This document shows positions 32,789-40,908 of a DNA stretch of 64,000 bases, in pieces (within the stretch, counting starts at the first letter, position 1; each line of letters begins with the position of its first letter). The position numbers were made by a program, and so were the translations under genes. A model generated the notes under the pieces. The model searched no databases, was not told the DNA's origin, and worked only from the letters and a program-made list of their open reading frames with translations. Source of the stretch: Duganella phyllosphaerae (GTDB taxonomy: Bacteria; Pseudomonadota; Gammaproteobacteria; Burkholderiales; Burkholderiaceae_D); assembly GCF_001758785.1 (NCBI RefSeq), contig NZ_LROM01000134.1:1-64000 (forward strand), written 5' to 3'.

Positions 32789-35700
32789 CAGCCGCCCCGT
32801 TCGCCGTTGGGCATCCACACGCGCAACAGCGAGTACAGGCGCGACAGATCGATCGGCTTGGCCAGGTAGTCGCTGGCGCCGGCGGCCAGGCATTGCTCCT
32901 GGTCGTCCTTCATGGCTTTGGCGGTAATGGCGATAATCGGCAGGCGCTCGAAGCGGGCGTCGGCGCGGATGCGGCGCGTCGCTTCCAGGCCGTCCATGCC
33001 CGGCATCATCACGTCCATCAGCACCAGGTCGATGTCCGGGTTGGCGTCCATCTTCTCGATCGCTTCGAAGCCGTTGCGGCCCACTTCCACCAGCACGCCC
33101 TTCTGTTCCAGCGCGCTGGTGAGCGCGAAGATGTTGCGCACGTCGTCATCGACCAGCAGGATGCGCCGGCCCTCGAACACGCGGTCGCGCGAGCGCACCG
33201 TGCGCAGCATGGTCTGGCGCTCGGACGACAGGTCCGCCTCCACCTTGTGCAGGAATAGCGTGACTTCGTCGAGCAGGCGCTCCGGCGACCGGGCGCCCTT
33301 GATGATGATCGAGCGCGAATACTTGTGCAGGTCGGCTTCTTCCGCGCGCGACAGGTTGCGGCCCGTGTACACGATCACCGGCGGGAAGGCGGCCAGCTGC
33401 TCGCCTGCCATTTTTTGCAGCAGCTCGTTGCCCTGCATGTCCGGCAGTTTCAGGTCGATGATCATGCAGTCGTAGATGGTCGTGCGCAGCAGCGCCAGCG
33501 CTTCTTCGCCGGTGCCGACCGCGACGATTTCGACGTCATCGTCCGAGATCAGCTGCACCACGCTGTCGCGCTGGCGGTCGTCGTCTTCCACCAGCAACAC
33601 GCGCTTGATCTTTTGCGTGAGCTTGGTTTCGATCAGGCGGAACACGTCCACCAGCTGGTCGCGCGTGGCCGGTTTCAAGGCGTAGCCGATGGCGCCCAGG
33701 TGCAGCGCGGCTTCGCCGTTCTCGCTGCCGGAGACCACGTGCACCGGGATGTGGCGGGTGGTGGCGTCGTCTTTCAGCAGTTGCAGCACCGACAGGCCGG
33801 AGCGGTCGGGCAGGCGGATATCGAGCAGCACCGCGTCCGGGCGGTACTGGCGCGCCAGTTCCAGGCCCTCGTCGGCGTGGAAGGCCACCAGGCAGCGGTA
33901 CTGCTTTTCGTGCGCCAGGTCGTACAAGATGCGGGCGAAGTTGGCGTCGTCCTCGATCACCAGCACGGTGCGACGGCTGGCGACGCCGTGGGGCACGGCG
34001 TCGATCTCGTCGCGGTCGTCCTCGAACGGGCGCACGCGCGGTGGCGGCGGCTCGGTTGGCGCTGCGGCCGGCTTCGGCGCCATCGCCTTCCATGGCGCGG
34101 CAGCTGGAACGGACACTGGCTGCAGCACCGCGGGAGCATGGGTATGACCGTCTGCATCGAGCTCGGCCGGCGCGCTGGCGCTGCCCAGGCGCGGACCGGC
34201 CTCGGGCGCGGTAAACGCCAGCGGCATGGTCAGGGTGAAGCAGCTGCCTTGTCCCACTTCGGATGCCAGGCTGATGCTGCCGCCCAGCAGATGCGCCAGG
34301 TCGCGCGAAATCGACAGGCCCAGGCCGGTGCCGCCGTACTTGCGGCTGGTGGTGCCGTCGGCCTGCTGGAAGGCGTTGAAGATGCCGAGCTGGTCTTCCG
34401 GGCGGATGCCGATGCCGGTGTCGTGCACCGAGAATGCCACGGCGTCGCTGCCCACGCGCTCGAGGCTCAGCGTGATCTGGCCGGTGCTGGTGAACTTGAG
34501 CGCATTCGACAGCAGGTTTTTCAGGATCTGCTCAAGGCGCTGGCGGTCGGAGACCATGTGCGGCGGCACGTCGTCGGCCACCTGCACCTGGAACGCCAGT
34601 TTCTTTTGCTGGGCCAGCGGCTCGAACACCATGCCCATGCCTTCGGCCACGTGGCGCAGCGACAGCTGCTCGGGCACCAGTTCCAGCTTGCCCGCCTCCA
34701 CCTTGGAGATGTCGAGAATGTCGTTGATCAGGTTGAGCAGGTCGTTGCCGGCCGAATAAATGGTGTTGGCGAAGCGCACCTGCTCGTCGTTGAGATTGCC
34801 GAGGCTATTTTCCGACAGCAGCTTGGCCAGGATCAGCGAGCTGTTCAACGGCGTGCGCAGCTCGTGCGACATATTCGCCAGGAACTGCGATTTATACTGG
34901 CTGGCGCGCTCGAGTTCGGCGGCGCGGTCTTCCAGGTCCTGCTGCGCCTGCGTGAGGGCGGCGTTTTTCTGGTCGAGCGCCTGGCCCTGCTCGGCCAGCT
35001 GTTCGTTGGTCTGTTCGAGTTCGGCTTTCTGGTTTTCCAGGCTCGCTTGCGATTCTTCCAGCACGCGCGATTGCTCTTCCAGTTCCTCGTTGGCGGTGCG
35101 CAGTTCTTCCTGCTGCACTTGCAGTTCTTCGTTCAGTTGCTGGGTTTCGGCCAGCACTTCCTGCAGGCGCTGGCGCGAATGGCTTGCTTCGATGGCGTTG
35201 CCGATATTGCCCTTGACCAGGTTGAGGAAATCGACGTCGCGGGTAGTGATTGGGCGCAGCAGGCCCAGTTCCACCACGCCATTGATCACGCCGTCGTTGT
35301 CGAGCGGGGCCAGCATCACGCTGGCGGCCGGACCGGTACCCAGGCCCGAGCTGACCTGGATGTAATCGACCGGCACCTGGTCGAGGCGGATCAGGCGCCG
35401 TTCCAGCGCCGCCTGCGCCACCAGCGTTTCGGACGGATGCATTTTCTGTTCGCGTGCGTCCCACTCGGCCGAGAAGCCGTACGACGCTACCCGGTGGAAG
35501 CTGCCGTCCGGTGCGCGCAGGTACAGCGCGCCGACGACGACGTCCATGTAGCGCGCCAAAAATTGCAACAGCGCTGACGACAGTTGCGGCAGCGCCATCT
35601 GGCCGATGCCCTGCTGGGCCAGCTCGCTCTGGCCGGTGCGCAGCCACGCCTGCTGTTGCAGCAGGTCGGCGTGTTCGGTGTGCTGCAACAGGACGTCGTT

Positions 35701-36351
35701 GTAGACGCGGGACAGGCCCAGCAGCTCGCGGCGGCCAAACCAGGCCAGCGCGCCGCCCACGCCCAAGGTCAGCAGCAGGTACACGGCCGCCACCACGATG
35801 GTGACGGTGCGCGCGGTATCGTTGCGCTCCTGGCGCATGCGTGCTTCGGTGCTGATGAAGGCGTCGAGCAGGCGGCGGATCTCGTCGAACTGGGTTTTGC
35901 CACGCGCGGTTTTGACCGGCCCGGTGACGTCGCCGTTGGCCGCCCGTATCGCGACCATTTCTTGCGCATACTTGTCCCAGCCGGCGTGCTGGGCCTGGAT
36001 ATTGCGCAGTCGGTCCACCTGGGCCGGGTTGTCTTCTACCAGTTGCAGCAAGGTCTCGATACTGGCCTTGACCTTGGGCTTGGATAGCACGTACGGTTCC
36101 AGGAACGCTTCGTCGCCGGCCAGCAGGTAGCCGCGCATGCCGGTTTCCATGTCGACCATCTGCTTGCTGATCTCGTTGGCGCTGCCGATTACCCGTTCGC
36201 TGTGTTCGACCCAGTTCATGGTCGTGATCAAATAGATCAGCAACACGACAAATACGCCGGCGCTGACAACGCCGGACGCCAGCGGCAAGGTGATGTTGCG
36301 GGCAAGGATGCGGCGGAACGACTGGTCGTCCATCGACGATTTGTTAGGCAT
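32788..36351 (-). CDS. Hybrid histidine kinase: CHASE3-GAF-coiled coil-HisKA-HATPase-REC-REC-REC
   Basis: 1187 residues from the MPNKSSMDDQ start (36351). Membrane segment about 22-42, periplasmic CHASE3 domain (ETGMRGYLLAGDEAFLEPY), second membrane segment about 185-205, GAF domain (about 245-395), and a long Glu/Gln-rich coiled coil (about 400-510). HisKA (NMSHELRTPLN) and HATPase_c (GTGLGLSISRDL) follow, and an Ala/Pro linker leads to three receivers at about 815-930, 945-1060 and 1065-1180, with acceptors in LLDIRLPD, IIDLKLPD and LMDVMMPGMDG. The output is not DNA binding; it would act through the downstream receiver-kinase or unknown partners. It heads the operon with cheR and cheB. Confidence 0.93.
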   Translation of the reverse strand: MPNKSSMDDQSFRRILARNITLPLASGVVSAGVFVVLLIYLITTMNWVEHSERVIGSANEISKQMVDMETGMRGYLLAGDEAFLEPYVLSKPKVKASIETLLQLVEDNPAQVDRLRNIQAQHAGWDKYAQEMVAIRAANGDVTGPVKTARGKTQFDEIRRLLDAFISTEARMRQERNDTARTVTIVVAAVYLLLTLGVGGALAWFGRRELLGLSRVYNDVLLQHTEHADLLQQQAWLRTGQSELAQQGIGQMALPQLSSALLQFLARYMDVVVGALYLRAPDGSFHRVASYGFSAEWDAREQKMHPSETLVAQAALERRLIRLDQVPVDYIQVSSGLGTGPAASVMLAPLDNDGVINGVVELGLLRPITTRDVDFLNLVKGNIGNAIEASHSRQRLQEVLAETQQLNEELQVQQEELRTANEELEEQSRVLEESQASLENQKAELEQTNEQLAEQGQALDQKNAALTQAQQDLEDRAAELERASQYKSQFLANMSHELRTPLNSSLILAKLLSENSLGNLNDEQVRFANTIYSAGNDLLNLINDILDISKVEAGKLELVPEQLSLRHVAEGMGMVFEPLAQQKKLAFQVQVADDVPPHMVSDRQRLEQILKNLLSNALKFTSTGQITLSLERVGSDAVAFSVHDTGIGIRPEDQLGIFNAFQQADGTTSRKYGGTGLGLSISRDLAHLLGGSISLASEVGQGSCFTLTMPLAFTAPEAGPRLGSASAPAELDADGHTHAPAVLQPVSVPAAAPWKAMAPKPAAAPTEPPPPRVRPFEDDRDEIDAVPHGVASRRTVLVIEDDANFARILYDLAHEKQYRCLVAFHADEGLELARQYRPDAVLLDIRLPDRSGLSVLQLLKDDATTRHIPVHVVSGSENGEAALHLGAIGYALKPATRDQLVDVFRLIETKLTQKIKRVLLVEDDDRQRDSVVQLISDDDVEIVAVGTGEEALALLRTTIYDCMIIDLKLPDMQGNELLQKMAGEQLAAFPPVIVYTGRNLSRAEEADLHKYSRSIIIKGARSPERLLDEVTLFLHKVEADLSSERQTMLRTVRSRDRVFEGRRILLVDDDVRNIFALTSALEQKGVLVEVGRNGFEAIEKMDANPDIDLVLMDVMMPGMDGLEATRRIRADARFERLPIIAITAKAMKDDQEQCLAAGASDYLAKPIDLSRLYSLLRVWMPNGERGG

Positions 36352-36420
36352 GATGCGGACCAAGATATCTTGTGAAGCGAGAAGTTTATCGCATTTACAA
36401 GCTTGATAAGGCAGCCCGCC

Positions 36421-36454
36421 AATCGTGCGGCAGAGAAATAACTGCCGCACGATT
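36421..36454. terminator. Stem-loop downstream of the TauD-type gene
   Basis: Perfect 13-bp arms AATCGTGCGGCAG / CTGCCGCACGATT with an 8-base loop, just 4 bases beyond the dioxygenase stop. No T-tract follows on the minus strand, so it may be a weak or Rho-assisted terminator, or only an mRNA 3' stabiliser. Confidence 0.5.
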
Positions 36455-36458
36455 GTTA

Positions 36459-37217
36459 CTATTGCCAGATCACCCCATCGGCGCGCACCGTGGTGCGGTT
36501 GAGGATGCGCCGGCTGTCACCCGTCAGCGGCGTGGCCTTGTGGGCGACCCGCAAATTATCGGCCACCACCACGTCGCCGGGCAGCCAGTGATGGCGGTAG
36601 CTGGCGCCGGGGCGCGAATAGTGGCGGTCGATCGCCGCCATCACTTCGCGCGACTGTGCGCTGTTGTAGCCGAGCACGCCAGCGGTCAGGCCCACGTTCA
36701 GATACAGGCCCGGCACGTCGGTGTGCGGATGGCGCAGCACCAGCGGGTGCACCACGCCGTTGCGGTGGGCGGTCGTCAAGGCGTCGAATTCCGCGCGGAT
36801 TTCGTCGTTGAGCTCGGCATATGCCTGCTGCAAGTCGGTAAACAGCGTATCGCCGCCCTGGTCCGATTGCACCACCGTGTACCAGAAACTGACCGGGGTC
36901 GGATCGTCGCGGAACGAGCCGTCCGAGTGCCAGTAGCGGCCCACCTCGACGTGGCCGTCCTCGGGCCGGCTGGCCACGCGGAAGATTTCCGGCACGCCCG
37001 GCAATTGCCCGCGCACGGTGGGAAACACTTCCAGCGTGCCGAACAGGCGGGTGGCGGCCAGTTGCTGCTCGGGCGCCAGGGTCTGGCCGCGGATCACCAG
37101 CAAGCCGTGCTCGACCAGAGCGGCGCGCAGGTCGCGGCCCATGGCGGGGTTGGCGTCGCGCAGGTCCAGCCCTTCGATGGTGGCGCCGAATCCTTCAGTA
37201 TGTGCAGTGAGTTTCAT
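36459..37217 (-). CDS. TauD/TfdA-family 2-oxoglutarate-dependent dioxygenase
   Basis: 252-residue non-heme iron dioxygenase. The iron facial triad can be placed: H97 and D99 (RYWHSDGSF) and the distal H226 (NLRVAHKATPL), with the 2-oxoglutarate-binding arginine in SRRILNRTTV. Length is a little short of TauD (283). The substrate (sulfonate, aryloxyalkanoate or other) cannot be told. It is alone and divergent from a LysR regulator 105 bases away, its probable activator. Confidence 0.88.
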   Translation of the reverse strand: MKLTAHTEGFGATIEGLDLRDANPAMGRDLRAALVEHGLLVIRGQTLAPEQQLAATRLFGTLEVFPTVRGQLPGVPEIFRVASRPEDGHVEVGRYWHSDGSFRDDPTPVSFWYTVVQSDQGGDTLFTDLQQAYAELNDEIRAEFDALTTAHRNGVVHPLVLRHPHTDVPGLYLNVGLTAGVLGYNSAQSREVMAAIDRHYSRPGASYRHHWLPGDVVVADNLRVAHKATPLTGDSRRILNRTTVRADGVIWQ

Positions 37218-37322
37218 ATGGCCTCCTCAGCCGTGAATGGTTGAAACCACTATAGATCGGCTGGGCAGTGCTGATAATATGGGCGCCATCGCATACACCT
37301 TTGCGCACTGCGCAACGCCACC

Positions 37323-38225
37323 ATGGATCGCTTCGCCGAACTCAACGCTTTCAGCCTGGTCGCCAGTCACGGCGGCTTTTCCGCCGCCGCCCGCCAGCTC
37401 GGTGTGGCCACCTCGTCGGTTACACGCCTGGTCGATGCGCTCGAACAGCGCCTGGGCGCGCCACTGCTGAACCGCTCTACCCGCAGCATCACGCTCACCG
37501 ACAGTGGCCGCACCTATCTCGAGCACGCCAACCAGATCCTGGCCGCGCTGGCCGAGGCCGACGATGCGGCCGGCGGCGGCGATGGCGAACCGCAGGGCCT
37601 GCTGCGGGTGGCAGCACCGGTCACGCTGGCGATCCGCTACCTGGCGCCCTTGCTGCCCGGCCTGGCCGAACGCTACCCGCGCCTGCGACTCGACCTGCGC
37701 CTGGCCGACAGCGTGACCCACCTGGTCGATGAAGCGATCGACGTGGCGATCCGCATCGGCAGCCCGCCGCAACAGCCGAACCTGATCGCCCGCAAGCTGG
37801 CCGGCCACCGCCGCCACATCGTGGCCAGCCCCGCCTACCTGGCGCACCATGGCACGCCGGGCACGCCGCAGGACCTGGCCGCCCACAACTGCCTGCAATT
37901 CGCCTACGGCGCCAGCCGCCACAGCTGGCACTTGCGCAGCGCGGACGAAACGGTGGAAGTGGAAGTGACCGGCACGCTCACGGTCAACAACAGCGAACTG
38001 CTGCGCCTGGCGGCCTGCGATGGCCTGGGCCTGGCGCTGCTGCCGGCCTGGCTCGTGCAAAGCGATCTCGACAGCGGCGCCCTGGTGGCCGTGCTGCCCG
38101 GGCACGAAGCCAACCCGGGCCAGATGGACATCGGCATCTACGCCGTGTACCCGGCCAGCCGGCGCGGTTCGGCCAAGATCCGCTTGCTGATCGACTTGCT
38201 GCAGGCGGCGTTGCCGGATGAGTAG
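37323..38225 (+). CDS. LysR-family transcriptional regulator (CrgA-like)
   Basis: 300 residues. Winged-helix N-terminus MDRFAELNAFSLVASHGGFSAAARQLGVATSSVTRLVDALEQRLG, with the ELNAFSLVASHGGF variant of the CrgA/DmlR subgroup. The effector domain has DVAIRIGSPPQQPNLIARKLA and ends in PASRRGSAKIRLLIDLL. Start ATG at 37323. It is divergent from the dioxygenase gene and the likely regulator of it. Confidence 0.91.
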   Translation: MDRFAELNAFSLVASHGGFSAAARQLGVATSSVTRLVDALEQRLGAPLLNRSTRSITLTDSGRTYLEHANQILAALAEADDAAGGGDGEPQGLLRVAAPVTLAIRYLAPLLPGLAERYPRLRLDLRLADSVTHLVDEAIDVAIRIGSPPQQPNLIARKLAGHRRHIVASPAYLAHHGTPGTPQDLAAHNCLQFAYGASRHSWHLRSADETVEVEVTGTLTVNNSELLRLAACDGLGLALLPAWLVQSDLDSGALVAVLPGHEANPGQMDIGIYAVYPASRRGSAKIRLLIDLLQAALPDE

Positions 38226-38244
38226 CGCAGTGGACTGGCATTGA

Positions 38245-38273
38245 TTGACATACGCAGCGTATGCTAATAACAT
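38245..38273 (+). promoter_or_regulatory. Promoter of the TetR-cytochrome b561 unit
   Basis: A perfect -35 TTGACA (38245-38250) and a -10-like TAACAT (38268-38273) with a 17-base spacer. The first operator palindrome begins inside the -35 and fills most of the spacer, and the second starts within the -10, which is a geometry for tight repression. Confidence 0.6.
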
Positions 38274-38285
38274 ACGCTGCGTATG
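38249..38285. promoter_or_regulatory. Twin 15-bp TetR-type operators
   Basis: Two palindromes CATACGCAGCGTATG (38249-38263) and CATACGCTGCGTATG (38271-38285), identical except for the central base, 22 bases centre to centre, which is two helical turns. They overlap the promoter and end 13 bases before the TetR start, implying cooperative autorepression. Confidence 0.85.
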
Positions 38286-38298
38286 TAAAAGGATTGCC

Positions 38299-38916
38299 AT
38301 GACCGCCCTCCCCCGTCGCACCCGTGCCGACATGATCGAAGCAACCCGCGCCAGGCTGATCGCCACGGCGCGCCGCGCGTTTGCCGAACAGGGCTATGCC
38401 CAGACCTCGATGGACCAGTTCACCGCTGCCGCTGGCCTCACGCGCGGCGCGCTGTACCACCACTTCGGCAGCAAGGAGAAATTGCTGCTGGCGGTGATCG
38501 ACCAGCTTGAAGCTGAAGTGGCCGTGCAACTGCAAGCCAAAGCCGACGCCGCGCCCACGCCCTGGCTGGCGCTGCGTGCGCGCTGTTGCGGTTACCTGGA
38601 ACTGGCGCGGGTGCCGGAGCTGCGCCGCATCATTTTGCAGGATGCCCGCGCCATGTTCGGCGACGTACCGCAGGTCCATCAAAGCGCCGGCGTTGCCGTG
38701 CTCGAACGCGAACTGCAGGCACTGATCGACGCCGGCACGGCGGCGCCCGGCCACGCCGGCGTGCTGGCGCGCATGTTGTACGGCGCAGTGACGGAGGCGG
38801 CGTTCTGGATCGCCGAAGCATCCGGCGACGGTGCTGACGATGCCAATGCCGAGGTCCGCCTGGCAGTGTCGATTGCCAGCCTCGACCAACTGTTGCGCGG
38901 CCTGCTGGCGCGCTGA
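38299..38916 (+). CDS. TetR/AcrR-family transcriptional regulator (autorepressor)
   Basis: 205 residues from the ATG at 38299 (AAGGA upstream). The helix-turn-helix is ARRAFAEQGYAQTSMDQFTAAAGLTRGALYHHF, then GSKEKLL. The C-terminal half fits the TetR_C_33/TtgR-like helical fold with RCCGYLELARVPELRRIILQDA. Twin palindromes cover its promoter. Cytochrome b561 follows after 26 bases in the same direction and is the first target to consider. Confidence 0.9.
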   Translation: MTALPRRTRADMIEATRARLIATARRAFAEQGYAQTSMDQFTAAAGLTRGALYHHFGSKEKLLLAVIDQLEAEVAVQLQAKADAAPTPWLALRARCCGYLELARVPELRRIILQDARAMFGDVPQVHQSAGVAVLERELQALIDAGTAAPGHAGVLARMLYGAVTEAAFWIAEASGDGADDANAEVRLAVSIASLDQLLRGLLAR

Positions 38917-38942
38917 CCTTCTCACCTTCGAAAGACCCCACC

Positions 38943-39575
38943 ATGCAATGGCAAGGCACACCCCACCGCTTTGGCGCGCTCGCCAAGTTGTTCCACTGGA
39001 CCAGCGCGGCTGCCTTCATCGGCGCGTACATCGTGGTCTATTACGTGATCTGGTTCATGGATGACGAGCAGCCGGAAAGCCTGGTCGTGCTCAACGTGCA
39101 TTGGATGCTGGGCATCCTGGTCGGCGCGCTGGTGCTGCCGCGCCTGCTGTGGAAACTGCTCGATGTGCAGCCCGACGATGCGCCGGGATCAAAGCTCGAG
39201 CACCAGCTCGCGCGCCTGGCGCACTGGGGCTTGTATGCGCTGCTGATCGTGATGCCGCTGACCGGCTATGTCGGCACCAGCATGGCGACTGACTTCGGCC
39301 TGTTCAGCGTGCCGTCGTTTCGCGATACCGGCTTGTTCCACTGGATGACGGCGACGTTCGGCCTGACCTGGGAAGGTTTCGAAGCGCCGGTGGACGTGGT
39401 CCACCATGTCGTGGGCAAATGGGTGGCGTGGGTGGTGGTGGTGCTGCACGTGGTGGCAGCGCTGTTCCACCACCTGGTGCGCAAGGACCAGGTGCTGGTC
39501 CGCATGCTGCCCGGGCAGCAGCAAGGACCAGCCCCGCTAGCGCTTAATGCGCGGCAGCGACAGGCTCGGCCTTGA
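38943..39575 (+). CDS. Cytochrome b561 family membrane protein
   Basis: 210-residue, four-helix diheme cytochrome b of the YodB/CybB type. Helices near 15-38, 48-68, 95-115 and 155-178 carry His residues at FHWTSAA, LNVHWMLG, HWGLYALL and LHVVAALFHH. Such proteins pass electrons from quinol to acceptors such as superoxide. The gene is 26 bases after the TetR gene and probably co-transcribed. Its end overlaps that of the convergent cytochrome c gene by 32 bases. Confidence 0.88.
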   Translation: MQWQGTPHRFGALAKLFHWTSAAAFIGAYIVVYYVIWFMDDEQPESLVVLNVHWMLGILVGALVLPRLLWKLLDVQPDDAPGSKLEHQLARLAHWGLYALLIVMPLTGYVGTSMATDFGLFSVPSFRDTGLFHWMTATFGLTWEGFEAPVDVVHHVVGKWVAWVVVVLHVVAALFHHLVRKDQVLVRMLPGQQQGPAPLALNARQRQARP

Positions 39576-40899
39576 TCTGCTTGCGCAGCCTGGCCACCTC
39601 GCCCGCACTGACCGCCGACGCCTGGTTACCCCAGTTCTGGCGCACGAAGGTGACCAGTTGCGCGGTCTCCTCGTCCGACAGGCGCCAGGCAAAGCCCGGC
39701 ATGCCCAGGTTCGATGGCGCGGCCTGGGTTGACGGCAGCGTACTGCCTTCCAGGATCAGCTTGATCAGCGACGTCGCATCGTCCGACAGCACGCTCGGGT
39801 TGCCGGCCAGCGCAGGGAATACCTTGCCGTTCGATTTGGCGTCGGTGCGGTGGCAGGCCGCGCAGTTGTCGAGGTACAACTGGGCGCCACGGCCGTCTTC
39901 ACGGCCAGACTTCAGTGCCAAGGCGGTGACGTTGCTCTCCTTGTACGCCGCCTTTTCAGCCGGTCCCGCCGACAACGACTTCAGGTAGGCGGCCATGGCC
40001 GTCAAGTCCTCTTTGGTCATGTGCTGGGTGCTGTGCGACACCACTTCCGCCATCGGCGTGCCCACCACGGCCGAGTGGTCGTTGCGCGCTTTCGACAGCG
40101 TATCGACGATGTCCTGCTCGCTCCAGCGACCGAGGCCGCCAGCGGGATTGCTACGCAGGTTGACCGCCAGCCAGCCATCGATCACCGGACCGCCGGACAG
40201 GTACGCCGGGCTCGATTCGTCCTGCGCCAGCTCCTGCATGGTCGAGGCGCGCGGCGTGTGGCAGGCGCCGCAGTGACCGAGGCCCTGCACCAGGTAGGCG
40301 CCGCGCGCCAGCATCGCGCTCTCGTACTTGTTCAGCACCAAGGGTGCTACCGGCGGCGCGTACATCTTGCGCCAGATTGCCAGCGGGAAGTTCAGCGACA
40401 GCGGCCAGCGGATGTCGCTGGCGCGGTTGGCGTTCGCTACCGGCGCCACGCCGTGCATGAAGTACGCGTACAGCGCACGCAGGTCGTCGTCGCTGATCTT
40501 GGCGTACGACGGATACGGCATGGCCGGATACAGCGTGCCGCCGTTGGGCGTGATGCCGTGGCGCACCGCGCGGTCGAAATCGTCGAGGCTGTAGTTGCCG
40601 ATGCCGGTCGCCTTGTCGGGCGTGATGTTGGTGCTGTACAAGGCGCCAATCGGGGTGGCCATCGACAGGCCGCCGGCAAACTGCTTGCCGTCGGGCGCCG
40701 TGTGGCAGGCGATACAGTCGCCGGCGGTGGCGATGTACTTGCCCTTCTCGATCAGCTGGGCGCTTGGCGCGGCCAGATTGACGGCGCCGGGACCGATGTT
40801 CCTGGTCGGCGTCGCTTGCGAGGCGTACATATACGCGCCGCCCACGCCGATCACGGCCAGGCCGACGGCAGCGATTAAAACTTTTTTCACAGTGTTCAT
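39544..40899 (-). CDS. Triheme cytochrome c subunit of a periplasmic FAD dehydrogenase
   Basis: Membrane-anchored electron-transfer subunit (beta) of a sugar/alcohol dehydrogenase complex, 451 residues. A signal anchor (about 5-28) is followed by three heme-c motifs: CIACH 62-66, CGACH 210-214 and CAACH 346-350. ATG at 40899 has AAGGAG 6 bases upstream; a GTG two codons earlier is not needed. It is last in the order hitch-hiker, flavoprotein, cytochrome, the same as in Burkholderia FAD glucose dehydrogenase. It passes electrons to ubiquinone. Confidence 0.93.
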   Translation of the reverse strand: MNTVKKVLIAAVGLAVIGVGGAYMYASQATPTRNIGPGAVNLAAPSAQLIEKGKYIATAGDCIACHTAPDGKQFAGGLSMATPIGALYSTNITPDKATGIGNYSLDDFDRAVRHGITPNGGTLYPAMPYPSYAKISDDDLRALYAYFMHGVAPVANANRASDIRWPLSLNFPLAIWRKMYAPPVAPLVLNKYESAMLARGAYLVQGLGHCGACHTPRASTMQELAQDESSPAYLSGGPVIDGWLAVNLRSNPAGGLGRWSEQDIVDTLSKARNDHSAVVGTPMAEVVSHSTQHMTKEDLTAMAAYLKSLSAGPAEKAAYKESNVTALALKSGREDGRGAQLYLDNCAACHRTDAKSNGKVFPALAGNPSVLSDDATSLIKLILEGSTLPSTQAAPSNLGMPGFAWRLSDEETAQLVTFVRQNWGNQASAVSAGEVARLRKQIKAEPVAAAH

Positions 40900-40908
40900 G
40901 CGCACTCC

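Noticed and set aside
33325..35577. A 750-codon plus-strand frame opposite the hybrid kinase
   Set aside because: Antisense shadow of the kinase; compositionally biased and without domains.
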